Shown here: one piece after another, positions 24,556 through 32,363 of the stretch | Position numbering within the stretch: position 1 is the stretch's first letter | Layout of the letters: each line of letters opens with the position of its first letter | From: an uncultured Ilumatobacter sp. | Lineage (GTDB): Bacteria > Actinomycetota > Acidimicrobiia > Acidimicrobiales > Ilumatobacteraceae | Assembly: GCA_937905835.1 (NCBI GenBank) | Contig: CALCXK010000042.1 | Location: 12,850-76,849, forward strand | Length of the DNA: 64,000 nucleotides | Reading direction: 5' to 3' | Program-made: the position numbers and the translations under genes | The notes under the pieces: generated by a model | Database searches by the model: none | Told to the model about the DNA's origin: nothing | The model's input: the letters and a program-made list of their open reading frames with translations, nothing else

Positions 24556-25388
24556 ACGCGATGACCGACCCCGACGCTGAGCAGAATGAGGCCGATGGCT
24601 CCAGCGCGCCCGGCCAGCCGGTCACGCCGTTGCGAAGCGGCGCCTACCTCGAACGGATCGCTGAGTTGGAAGAAGAACGGCGCTTTCTTCTGCGCTCGCT
24701 CGACGATCTGGAGCGGGAATACGACGCAGGCGATGTCGACGATGCCGACTACGAGACTCTCCGAGACGGCTACACCGTTCGCGCTGCGGCGGTGCTACGT
24801 GAGATCGATTCGGGCAAGTCGCGGCTCGCTTCCAAGAAGCCTCGCCGTTGGGGACGCTTCATGATGACCAGCACTGCAGTGCTTGCAGTAGGGATCGGGA
24901 TTGGATTCGCACTCGCGAACGCGTTCGGTGAGCGCGGCGCAGGCCAGGAGATCACCGGCTTCGACCCGGGCAACGATGCACGCGTCGTACTCGCCTCGGC
25001 CCGTGACGCCTTACACGAAGGTGACTTTGTGCTCGCCAATGCGCTCTTTGCGCGAGTCGTCCAGACGGAGCGTGAGCGTGAGGTCGACAACGTCGAGGCG
25101 ATCACATACTTTGGATGGACCCTTGCGCTCCAGTCCGTGCGGGACCCTGACGCCGAATCATCGGACCAGCGGCTCGATGCTGCTCGTGTTGCGTTACGCC
25201 AGGCGATTCAGCTCGACGACGACTACGCCGACCCGAACTGTTTCCTCGCAATCATTGAGTTCAACTTCTTCGACGACGCCGACGCGGCGCTTCCGTTCGT
25301 TACTGCGTGCGAGGAGAAGAACCCGACCTCTGACATGGAACAACTCGTCGGTGGATTTGCTGCCGAGATCCGCGCCGCAGCGAGCTGA
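24552..25388 (+). CDS. ccmI: CcmI-like protein with TPR-type outer domain
   Basis: A 278-residue protein. Residues about 30-95 form a charged coiled coil (AYLERIAELEEERRFLLRSLDDLEREYDAGDVD), which matches the CcmI/CycH N-terminal cytoplasmic part; one helix follows (TSTAVLAVGIGIGFALANAF); the rest is outside and contains TPR-like helices (ARDALHEGDFVLANALFARV, and ARVALRQAIQLDDDYAD). In System I this part binds the apocytochrome C-terminus and hands it to CcmFH. CcmI normally has two membrane segments, whereas only one is clear here. It ends the operon; the next gene is convergent. Confidence 0.8.
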   Translation: MNAMTDPDAEQNEADGSSAPGQPVTPLRSGAYLERIAELEEERRFLLRSLDDLEREYDAGDVDDADYETLRDGYTVRAAAVLREIDSGKSRLASKKPRRWGRFMMTSTAVLAVGIGIGFALANAFGERGAGQEITGFDPGNDARVVLASARDALHEGDFVLANALFARVVQTEREREVDNVEAITYFGWTLALQSVRDPDAESSDQRLDAARVALRQAIQLDDDYADPNCFLAIIEFNFFDDADAALPFVTACEEKNPTSDMEQLVGGFAAEIRAAAS

Positions 25389-25505
25389 CATACAACGCCG
25401 CGACAGGTGCTGTGGTATCTCAGTAAGCGCGATCCCTTCGTTGCCCGGGCCCGGTGGCTTTGGTGAGGCAATGGCCAACGCTCCCGTCGGCTGCTCCTAC
25501 GTCGA

Positions 25506-26000
25506 CTACTTCTTTGTCGATTTGGCAGAGAGGACGGGTGGCGGCCAGACCTTGCCTCGCGTGATCCGATCGCCCTTGCGACGTAGGACCCACACACTTG
25601 CCTTGCCCCAGTCGGGAGGGGTCTCGACTTCCATGCCGCGGCGTACGAGTGCATTGATGACGGCAGGGATGATGTCGCCGTGGCTGCAGAGCACGGAGCC
25701 GTCTTCGACCTCGTTGATCAGAGCGAGGACCGGCTCGAACGGCTCGTCTTCGAAGAGCCGCTGCTCTGGCTGAACGGGAAGCCCGGCGAGTTGGCCGAGC
25801 GGCTCGAGGGTCTGCATGCATCGCACGTACGGGCTCGCGTAGAGCGCCGTGATGTTCTTCTTTGACAAGCGCCTCGCCACTGCCTGAGATTGCTTCCAGC
25901 CGGTCTTGCTCAGCGGCCGGTCGACGTCCTGGCCGTTCCAGACCCGTCGTTCGCCCGCCTTCGAGTGACGGATGAGATAGATCTCGGCCGATTTGCCCAT
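25506..26000 (-). CDS. SixA-like histidine phosphatase
   Basis: A 164-residue enzyme of the histidine phosphatase superfamily. The phosphoacceptor motif is LIRHSKAG (H12), as in SixA proteins (RHG/RHA/RHSKA), and the second catalytic His is in VLCSHGDIIPAV. The size fits SixA, which dephosphorylates phosphohistidine in proteins such as the nitrogen PTS; the target here is unknown. GAGGA lies 8 bases before the ATG. It starts 14 bases after the stop of the proline-rich membrane protein gene and is probably in one transcript with it. Confidence 0.88.
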   Translation of the reverse strand: MGKSAEIYLIRHSKAGERRVWNGQDVDRPLSKTGWKQSQAVARRLSKKNITALYASPYVRCMQTLEPLGQLAGLPVQPEQRLFEDEPFEPVLALINEVEDGSVLCSHGDIIPAVINALVRRGMEVETPPDWGKASVWVLRRKGDRITRGKVWPPPVLSAKSTKK

Positions 26001-26014
26001 CGTGAAGTCCTCGC

Positions 26015-26824
26015 TCAGGTCTCGCCGGTGAGCGAACGGTGGCGGGCAGTCAACTGCCGGGAGAACGTGATGAACGCCGCAGCCGCGATCAGACTGCCAA
26101 CTGCACTGATCATCGTGACCGCGGAGCTGGTGTCAGCGAATCGCTCGGCGACGGCCTCGGTGCTGGTGTCGCCGAAACCTGTGAAGACCGAGTTGGCCGA
26201 CACGCCGAGCATGACTAATGGCAGCAGCCCGAAGAACAGCCACCAGATCAGCAGCAACGGGTTGTCCTTTGAGCCACCCGAAGCAGCATCGCTGGCTGCA
26301 GCGCGAGGATTGGATTTATTCCACTGTTCGCGCAGCATCAACGCCGGGATGACGATCAAAACGCCGGGCGGGAGCATCCACCCGAAGATGGCGAACAGCG
26401 GATGCCAGGTCGTGGACATGCCGTACTTGCGCAAGTTCGACGTGATTCGGAACATCCAGATCATCACGAGGATGGCGCCGGCGATCATGGCAACCCCGGC
26501 GACGGCTGAGATCGTCGAGGACGACACAATGCTGTCTTCAAACTCGGAGCGTGTTGCTGTTCCCTTGATGAAGTCAGTCGCTTTGGACTGCAAGGACGAC
26601 TGGACGAATCCGTTAACGATGGCGCCGACGCCGGCGATGGCGACCATCATCGTGATCGCGGTCGACAGGCCGCCGATCCGGCTGACCTGCTGTGTCTGAG
26701 TTGGGGCGTTGCCGTAGTCCGGGTAACCCGGGGGCGGAGCCATGTTCCTCGGTGGCGGCGGCGGTGGAGTCAAAGCCGGCGGTGGCGGTGGCGGGTTTGA
26801 CGGTTGGTGATCGGGTGGGGGCAT
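26015..26824 (-). CDS. proline-rich DUF4328-like membrane protein
   Basis: A 269-residue protein. The first about 45 residues are Pro-rich (PPPPPPALTPPPPPPRN), followed by four hydrophobic segments: an early one (STAITMMVAIAGVGAIV), a pair in the centre (AGVAMIAGAILVMIWMF; PLFAIFGWMLPPGVLIVIP), and one near WWLFFGLLPLVMLGV. The motif WHPLFAIFGWMLPP and the following LREQWNKSNP are characteristic of DUF4328 actinobacterial membrane proteins. No function is known. The ATG at 26824 is preferred because GGTGA precedes it; a GTG three codons upstream and a TTG six codons upstream are alternatives. Confidence 0.75.
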   Translation of the reverse strand: MPPPDHQPSNPPPPPPALTPPPPPPRNMAPPPGYPDYGNAPTQTQQVSRIGGLSTAITMMVAIAGVGAIVNGFVQSSLQSKATDFIKGTATRSEFEDSIVSSSTISAVAGVAMIAGAILVMIWMFRITSNLRKYGMSTTWHPLFAIFGWMLPPGVLIVIPALMLREQWNKSNPRAAASDAASGGSKDNPLLLIWWLFFGLLPLVMLGVSANSVFTGFGDTSTEAVAERFADTSSAVTMISAVGSLIAAAAFITFSRQLTARHRSLTGET

Positions 26825-26909
26825 ATCGCTCACCCGGACCAAGCTACCCGCGACCCATTCACTCGTCCCTCTCAGATCATGGGTGGTGGTGACGTTGCGA
26901 GCTCATCCG

Positions 26910-28595
26910 CTATTTCGCCTCGGACCAGCGCGTGATGATGCTGGTGTCGCTCACGAACCGGACCGGCTGGTTGCCTGCCCGATCACGTGGTGCCCAGCGA
27001 TGAGCGGCCTCCTGCAGGCAACGATCAAGAAGAGCGGCTGCGTCGGGGCCATTCTGCTCGGGCACGTGGATCAGGACTTCGTCATGGAGGCAGAGGACGA
27101 TCTGCGCACCGAGGGTTCGGCCGCGGGCGCGCATCAACACAGCCCAGGTCTTGAAGAACTCGGCGGCCGCACCCTGGACCATCGCATTGCGTCCGTAGCG
27201 GCCCCGTGCCGCAGCGCGTGAGCGGGCGTCGCGTTCGCTGACTTCGTTCGTGTTCGTCGAACTCATCCGGATCAGCCGGCCGCCGTAGGTGCGGAGGTCG
27301 TTGCTGCCCTGTGCTGATCGTTCTGCGGCTGCGAGGTAGCCCATGGCCACCGGGTATTCGCGCTCCAAGCTGCGTAGCGCCTCGGCGCCCTTGCCGGTGG
27401 TCTGCCCATACATCGCGCCGAGCACGGCGACCTTGGCGATCTCGCGCTCCACCCGGAGTTGTTCCGCAACGGGCGCGTACATATCGTCCTCCTGAGTCGC
27501 CGCTGCGAGCTTGGGATCGCCCGCCACGGCAGCGAGAATTCGTGGCTCGATCTGCCCGAGGTCGGCGCGCACGAACACGTGACCCGGTTCGGCTGCGATG
27601 GCAGGGCGGAGTTCGGCGGGCATGTTGTGCAGCCCGACGGTCGCCGTCATCCGCCCGGCTGCGCCATCCGAACCCGACCAGGAACCGTGCAGGCGTGACT
27701 GGCCCGACAGATTGGCGGCGATGTTGTCGTCAATCCACTGGAAGCCGAATGTCGTCAGAATGCGCTCGGCGCGTCGCCAGGCCATGAGCGGTCCGACGAT
27801 CGGGTGGGTATCGCGGAGTGCCTCGAGCCGCCAGGCTCGGGTGTCGGGCACCTCGATTCCGACCCGTCGGAGTAGCGACTTGACCTGATCGGGGCTGCGC
27901 AGGTCGAAGGTCGAACCAGCGGGAAGATGTTGGAGCACTTCAGCGTCGCGCCGAGCGAGCTCGGCGTTGGCTTCCCCGGCAGTCGTCGGTCGTGGCCCGA
28001 CAAAGCCGGCCACGATCGATTCGCCGGTACTGAGCTCGAATGGAAGACCATCGACTTCCATCTCGGCGCACAGCAGCTCGCAAGCGGACTCGGAAAAAAC
28101 CGTTGCCTCGGAATGGATGAGCGGAACCTGGAGCTGCTGCGCCATGACGGCCAGCTCGGCCCAGCGGAGGGCCCGGCCGGTGGTGTTGCTCCACTCGCCA
28201 CCGACCCACTCCGGGCGGAGATGTCCGTCGGGACCAACCGGTTCGTCAGGGTCGCCGCTGTCGATTGCCTGTGAGAAGAGGTCGACGTGCGCCCAAGTCG
28301 GGATCGTCGCTGCATCGAGGTCATGGAGAAGGGCCCAGATCTGTTCCGGGCCAGAATTCCAGCCGCCGAAGATCAGTCGATGTGTTGCTGAGAGATCCCA
28401 GCACCGCCCGGGCCGGATGTTCGCTTCGACCAACTGTCGTGCCGTCGACTTATTCCACCAGACCCATCGAGGCGATTCTTCTGCCTCGATGCGGGCAACC
28501 TCGCGAATGTCGACAACCCGGCCGGTGACGCCTGGTTCGACAACTGCCGCGACACCTTCGTCGGTGATCGCAAGACCGATCAGTTCGCCTGCCAT
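26910..28595 (-). CDS. family A DNA polymerase (actinobacterial PolA-like paralogue)
   Basis: A 561-residue Klenow-like protein without a 5' nuclease domain. Polymerase motif A is VRADLGQIEPRILA, motif B REIAKVAVLGAMYGQTTGKG, and motif C LCLHDEVLIHVP, so both metal-binding acids are kept. The N-terminal 200 residues occupy the place of the 3'-5' exonuclease but show no clear DxE exonuclease signature. In motif B the position of E. coli Phe762 is Leu, and motif A reads DLGQIEP rather than DYSQIEL, both unusual. Such polymerases occur beside full PolA in Actinobacteria and presumably act in repair. It begins 9 bases after the stop... of no gene on its own strand; the metallopeptidase gene ends 9 bases upstream at 28605, so the two are probably cotranscribed. 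Confidence 0.88.
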   Translation of the reverse strand: MAGELIGLAITDEGVAAVVEPGVTGRVVDIREVARIEAEESPRWVWWNKSTARQLVEANIRPGRCWDLSATHRLIFGGWNSGPEQIWALLHDLDAATIPTWAHVDLFSQAIDSGDPDEPVGPDGHLRPEWVGGEWSNTTGRALRWAELAVMAQQLQVPLIHSEATVFSESACELLCAEMEVDGLPFELSTGESIVAGFVGPRPTTAGEANAELARRDAEVLQHLPAGSTFDLRSPDQVKSLLRRVGIEVPDTRAWRLEALRDTHPIVGPLMAWRRAERILTTFGFQWIDDNIAANLSGQSRLHGSWSGSDGAAGRMTATVGLHNMPAELRPAIAAEPGHVFVRADLGQIEPRILAAVAGDPKLAAATQEDDMYAPVAEQLRVEREIAKVAVLGAMYGQTTGKGAEALRSLEREYPVAMGYLAAAERSAQGSNDLRTYGGRLIRMSSTNTNEVSERDARSRAAARGRYGRNAMVQGAAAEFFKTWAVLMRARGRTLGAQIVLCLHDEVLIHVPEQNGPDAAALLDRCLQEAAHRWAPRDRAGNQPVRFVSDTSIITRWSEAK

Positions 28596-28604
28596 CGAAT
28601 CGGA

Positions 28605-28943
28605 TCAGCCCCAACCGAGTTCGTGGAGGCGATCGTCGTCGATGCCGGCAGCATGTGCGACTTCGTGGATGACGGTGACGAACACTTCGTTCTCGAGGTC
28701 GTCCATGTCCTCACACATGTCGCAGAGCGCGAGCCGGTAGATCGTCACGATGTCTGGGCCTTCCTGGCCGGTGCGTTCGGTGTGGGGTACGCCCTCGTAC
28801 AAGCCGAGCAACGTGGGCTCGTCCGCATGTCGGTTGACGACCTGCACGACGACGTTGTCGAGCACGTGCTGGAGCTCGTCAGGCAGGTCGCCAAGCGCGT
28901 CGGCGACCATCCGGTCGAACTTGTACTTCGGCACCGCCTCCAT
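28605..28943 (-). CDS. small zincin-like metallopeptidase family protein
   Basis: A 112-residue protein with the zinc motif HEVAHAAGIDDDRLHELGW, that is HExxH plus a downstream His, as in the metallopeptidase family PF06262 (DUF1025). The N-terminal half (FDRMVADALGDLPDELQHVLDNV, then LGLYEGVPHTER) is also typical: these proteins have no signal peptide and are cytoplasmic. The physiological substrate is unknown. The ATG at 28943 gives the usual family length. Its stop lies 9 bases before the start of the DNA polymerase gene. Confidence 0.9.
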   Translation of the reverse strand: MEAVPKYKFDRMVADALGDLPDELQHVLDNVVVQVVNRHADEPTLLGLYEGVPHTERTGQEGPDIVTIYRLALCDMCEDMDDLENEVFVTVIHEVAHAAGIDDDRLHELGWG

Positions 28944-29016
28944 GCAGAGATCATGTCGGTCATGTGCTGCGCCGCCAACTCGGCAATTCAAAGAGTTCGC
29001 CGCAGCTGTGGCGAAC

Positions 29017-30171
29017 TCAGATGATCTTGAGTTGTGGGGAGTAGATCTTCTTTGGCTTCATGTCGACAGCGATCTGGCGGGCCATCTCGTGGAAGATCTT
29101 GGCCGACTCGGACTCGGGGTCGACTGCCGTGATCGGCTTGCCGTCGTCGCCGCCTTCGCGTAGCGCTGGCACGAGCGGAAGCTGACCGATGAGCGGAACG
29201 CCAACCTGGTCAGCGAGTGCTTGGCCGCCGCCGGACCCGAAGATCTCGTACTTCTTGCCGTCGTCACCGACGAACCAGGACATGTTCTCGATGATGCCGC
29301 GAACCGGCAGGTTGACCTTCTCGGCCATGGCTGCCGACATCGCGGCAACCTTCTGCGCTGCGGGCTGCGGGGTGGTGACGACGAAGACTTCGCCACGCGG
29401 GAGGTACTGCGAGAGCGACAGGGCGATGTCACCGGTGCCGGGCGGCATGTCGATGAGGAGGAAGTCGGGCTCGTCCCAGAACACGTCGGTGAGGAATTGC
29501 TCGAGTGCCTTGTGCAGCATCGGGCCACGCCAGATGACGGCCTCACCTGCCGGGACGAAGTAGCCGATCGAGATCGCACGGACGCCGTACATCTCCGGCG
29601 GGATCAACATCTCGTCGATGGCGACCGGGTCGCGGTCAGTGCCGAGCATGCGGGGGATCGAGTAGCCGTAAATGTCGGCGTCGATAATGCCGACCGAGTA
29701 GCCCTGAGCGGCGAGCGCAACAGCGAGGTTGGTGGTGACGGTCGACTTGCCGACACCGCCCTTGCCCGACGAAATGAGGAGTGGGCGGGTCTTCGAATCG
29801 TTCTTGGCGAACGGCACCACACGGCCCTCGGCGTGCCCGTGTGCCTGGCCCTGACCGGCAGATGCGCCCGCGTCGCCATGCAGCGTCTTGCGAAGGTTTT
29901 CGCGGTCCTCGTCGCTCATGACGGTGAACTCGAGATCGATCGATTCGACGCCGTCGAGCTGTGTTGCAGCGTCGGAGACTCGCTTCTCGATTTCTGCCTT
30001 GAGCGGGCAGCCCGGAACCGTGAGGGCGATCAAAATGCCAACGACCCCGTTCCCCAAGATCGAGACACCACGGACCATGCCGAGGTCGACGATTGAACGA
30101 TGGAGTTCGGGATCTTCGACTGGCCGGAGGGCCTCGACGATCTGCTCTTCGGTGACAACGGGTCCACTCAT
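29017..30171 (-). CDS. mrp: Mrp/ApbC-type iron-sulfur cluster carrier ATPase
   Basis: A 384-residue cytoplasmic P-loop protein. Residues about 5-85 form an MIP18/DUF59 domain (VEALRPVEDPELHRSIVDLGMV, then TVPGCPLKAEIEKRV); a Gly/His-rich linker (GQAHGHAEG) leads to the MinD-like ATPase with the deviant Walker A motif SSGKGGVGKSTV and the family motif IDMPPGTGD. Mrp proteins bind and transfer [4Fe-4S] clusters. The usual C-terminal CxxC pair is not visible: the corresponding region reads ENMSWFVGDDGKKYEIFG, with no cysteines, so cluster binding may rely on other residues. The start at 30171 fits the domain start. It is divergent from a SufR-like regulator 61 bases away. Confidence 0.93.
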   Translation of the reverse strand: MSGPVVTEEQIVEALRPVEDPELHRSIVDLGMVRGVSILGNGVVGILIALTVPGCPLKAEIEKRVSDAATQLDGVESIDLEFTVMSDEDRENLRKTLHGDAGASAGQGQAHGHAEGRVVPFAKNDSKTRPLLISSGKGGVGKSTVTTNLAVALAAQGYSVGIIDADIYGYSIPRMLGTDRDPVAIDEMLIPPEMYGVRAISIGYFVPAGEAVIWRGPMLHKALEQFLTDVFWDEPDFLLIDMPPGTGDIALSLSQYLPRGEVFVVTTPQPAAQKVAAMSAAMAEKVNLPVRGIIENMSWFVGDDGKKYEIFGSGGGQALADQVGVPLIGQLPLVPALREGGDDGKPITAVDPESESAKIFHEMARQIAVDMKPKKIYSPQLKII

Positions 30172-30219
30172 GGCGACCAGTGTGTCGATGGCCTGCGGGA
30201 TTTGCACTACGGCGATAGG

Positions 30220-30225
30220 TAATAT
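30220..30225 (+). promoter_or_regulatory. -10 box of a probable leaderless sufR-like transcript
   Basis: TAATAT is followed by seven bases and the GTG at 30233. No ribosome site precedes that GTG, and no other start codon fits the protein. Confidence 0.55.
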
Positions 30226-30232
30226 TGTCGAC

Positions 30233-30982
30233 GTGTCCACTGGAACTGCGTTCACCGCCGCGGTGTCGGCGATCACCGATGCATTCGGCGATCCAACGCG
30301 CCGATCCGCCTACTTGTTTGCGCGCGAACATTCCCGAACTCACGATGGCGAGACGCCGGACGGCGTCACAGCGTCGATGGTTGCCAAGCAGGTGGGCGTG
30401 CATGCCAACGTGGCACGCCATCACCTCGACAAGCTTGCAGCCGGCGGCTACCTCGAAGTCGTCACCGGTAAGCCGAGCGGTACTGCCGGTCGGCCATCGA
30501 AGCACTACGTCGCCGTCGGCGATGCGTTCGACGAAGCGACGTTCCCCGTCCGGAGCGACGACCTGGTGTTGTCGTTACTCGGTCGCACCTTGAGCAAGCT
30601 GCCCCGCGATGAAGCCGAGCAGATGGCCGAAGAAGTTGGCTCCGAATACGGCAGGGCCATAGCCGCGGGGCTGACGGGCGATGCGCTCAAGGCCGGTCGG
30701 CGCTCGTTGCGATCTGCCATCCAGGCAGTAGCCGATGCCCTGTCGGCCCATGGATTCGCAGCGCATGCCGAAGGTCGCAACGATCAACTGAAGATCATCA
30801 ACAACCACTGCCCCTTCGGCGACATCGCCGCCGAACACCCGGTGATCTGCGCAGTCGACCGCGGCATGGTCCGCGGGATGCTCAGCGAGCTCTACAAAAC
30901 CGACGACGACGACGCGTTCCGCGCCATCACCACCGACTCGTCGTTGGCTGCCGGCGACACCTTTTGCACCACCTCTGTCTGA
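30233..30982 (+). CDS. SufR-like iron-sulfur winged-helix regulator
   Basis: A 249-residue regulator of the ArsR/SufR type. The N-terminal winged helix covers about residues 12-85: DAFGDPTRRSAYLFAREH, then SMVAKQVGVHANVARHHLDKLAAGGYLEV. The C-terminal part has the motif C-x12-C (HCPFGDIAAEHPVICAVDRG) followed 38 residues later by another Cys (TFC), resembling the cluster-binding cysteines of SufR, which represses suf genes when it holds [4Fe-4S]. The start is the GTG at 30233, directly after a -10 box. The divergent neighbour is Mrp, an Fe-S carrier, so control of Fe-S biogenesis is the likely role (inference). No suf operon is in the window. Confidence 0.82.
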   Translation: MSTGTAFTAAVSAITDAFGDPTRRSAYLFAREHSRTHDGETPDGVTASMVAKQVGVHANVARHHLDKLAAGGYLEVVTGKPSGTAGRPSKHYVAVGDAFDEATFPVRSDDLVLSLLGRTLSKLPRDEAEQMAEEVGSEYGRAIAAGLTGDALKAGRRSLRSAIQAVADALSAHGFAAHAEGRNDQLKIINNHCPFGDIAAEHPVICAVDRGMVRGMLSELYKTDDDDAFRAITTDSSLAAGDTFCTTSV

Positions 30983-31022
30983 CGTATACACCCAGACCGG
31001 ACTGACAGCATCTCGATCGCAA

Positions 31023-31028
31023 TAGCCT
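31023..31028 (+). promoter_or_regulatory. -10 box of a probable leaderless metA transcript
   Basis: TAGCCT is followed by six bases and the metA ATG. A CTGACA -35-like hexamer lies 15 bases upstream (31002-31007). Confidence 0.5.
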
Positions 31029-31034
31029 CTGCAT

Positions 31035-31934
31035 ATGCCGATCAAGATCCCGGATACGCTGCCGGCCCGAGCACTTCTCGAACAAGAAGGTGTGATGGTG
31101 ATGAGCGAGTCCACCGCTGTACGCCAGGACATACGGCCGCTCCGGATCGGGCTACTCAACCTGATGCCAGACAAGATTGCGACTGAAACACAGATTGCGC
31201 GCCTCATCGCCTCGACGCCGCTGCAGGTCGAGCTGACCCTCGTGCGGGTCGGCACTCATGCGTCTAAGAACACCTCCGAGGACCACCTGATCTCCTTCTA
31301 CCGAACATGGCATGAGGTCAGGGATCAGTATTTCGATGGCTTCATCATCACTGGCGCTCCGATTGAGACCCTCTCCTTCGACGAGGTCACCTACTGGTCG
31401 GAACTCACCGAGATCCTCGACTGGACCACGACCAACGTGCATTCAACGTTCAGCATCTGCTGGGGAGCAATGGCTGCGCTTTGGCACTTCCACGACATAC
31501 CGAAGCACATCTTGCAAGACAAGGCGTGCGGCGTTTATCGGCACCGCAACCTGGCGCCAGCATCGCCGTACTTGGCGGGATTCTCTGACGACTTTTCAGT
31601 TTCGGTCTCGCGCTGGACGGAAGTACGCAGAGCCGACATCGAGCAGGTAGGAGGCCTCGAACTCCTGATGGAATCGGATGAGACGGGCGTCTGCCTCGTC
31701 TCTGAGATGGAGGGACGACGTCTCTATATGTTCAACCACATCGAATACGATTCGGCGACGCTGGCTCACGAGTATTTCCGAGACATCGAAGCGGGACTGC
31801 TGATCGACGTGCCGCACGACTATTTCCCCAACGATGACCCCAGCCTGGCCCCGATCAACCGGTGGCGCTCCCACGCCTTCTTACTGTTCGGCAACTGGAT
31901 CAACCAGGTATATCAATCCACCCCGTTCGAGTAG
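31035..31934 (+). CDS. metA: homoserine O-acyltransferase MetA, acetyl-CoA type by residue 111
   Basis: A 299-residue glutamine amidotransferase-like enzyme of methionine synthesis that activates homoserine by O-acylation. The nucleophile is C142 ([11 protein letters not shown]), exactly the E. coli position, and the His-Glu pair is in FNHIEYDS. The residue that selects the acyl donor, position 111 in [10 protein letters not shown], is Glu. In characterised MetA proteins Gly111 gives succinyl-CoA use (E. coli) and Glu111 gives acetyl-CoA use (Bacillus cereus), so this is predicted to be a homoserine O-acetyltransferase. The protein starts [19 protein letters not shown], the normal family N-terminus. 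It stands alone, without other methionine genes beside it. Confidence 0.94.
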   Translation: MPIKIPDTLPARALLEQEGVMVMSESTAVRQDIRPLRIGLLNLMPDKIATETQIARLIASTPLQVELTLVRVGTHASKNTSEDHLISFYRTWHEVRDQYFDGFIITGAPIETLSFDEVTYWSELTEILDWTTTNVHSTFSICWGAMAALWHFHDIPKHILQDKACGVYRHRNLAPASPYLAGFSDDFSVSVSRWTEVRRADIEQVGGLELLMESDETGVCLVSEMEGRRLYMFNHIEYDSATLAHEYFRDIEAGLLIDVPHDYFPNDDPSLAPINRWRSHAFLLFGNWINQVYQSTPFE

Positions 31935-32071
31935 ATCACGCGCGTTTTCGTGAATGAAGACCGGATCGAGGTCAAGATGCAGAGCCGCCCAGTGATGGCA
32001 GTAGTGCCGCTTCGCGCAGTTTCGGCCACGATGTAGTCGTCACGACGCAGCAGGCACGACGCGGTGCCCGG

Positions 32072-32077
32072 TAGCCT
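32072..32077 (+). promoter_or_regulatory. -10 box of a probable leaderless DUF3107 transcript
   Basis: TAGCCT is followed by six bases and the GTG at 32084. Confidence 0.45.
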
Positions 32078-32083
32078 CCATCT

Positions 32084-32317
32084 GTGGACGTACGCATCGG
32101 AGTCACCCAAGCCCCTCGTGAGATCAACCTCGAACTCGGCGACGACATAGATCGCGACGATCTCCAGTCACGCGTCGAGGCGGCACTCTCTGGTGCCAGC
32201 GACGTGCTGTGGATCACTGACAAGCGCGGCAACGACGTGGGCGTACCATCAGCGAAGATCGCTTACGTCGAGCTCGGCTCCGCCGAAAGCACCCGCAAGA
32301 TTGGCTTTGGAGACTAA
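32084..32317 (+). CDS. DUF3107 family small protein
   Basis: A 77-residue soluble protein with the pattern VRIGVTQAPREINLEL, an acidic helix (DDIDRDDLQSRVEAALSG) and WITDKRGNDVGVPSAKIAYVELG, the last containing the conserved end of DUF3107, a family confined to Actinobacteria. No activity is known. The start is GTG, directly after a -10 box. It lies 46 bases upstream of the first ArsA-like ATPase on the same strand. Confidence 0.88.
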   Translation: MDVRIGVTQAPREINLELGDDIDRDDLQSRVEAALSGASDVLWITDKRGNDVGVPSAKIAYVELGSAESTRKIGFGD

Positions 32318-32363
32318 GACCTGTGGTCTGGGCCAATGGCGCTGACCACATGTGCAGGCGATC

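Noticed and set aside
30983..31034. SAM riboswitch before metA
   Set aside because: The gap is only 52 bases and the start codon lies six bases after a -10 box, leaving no leader.
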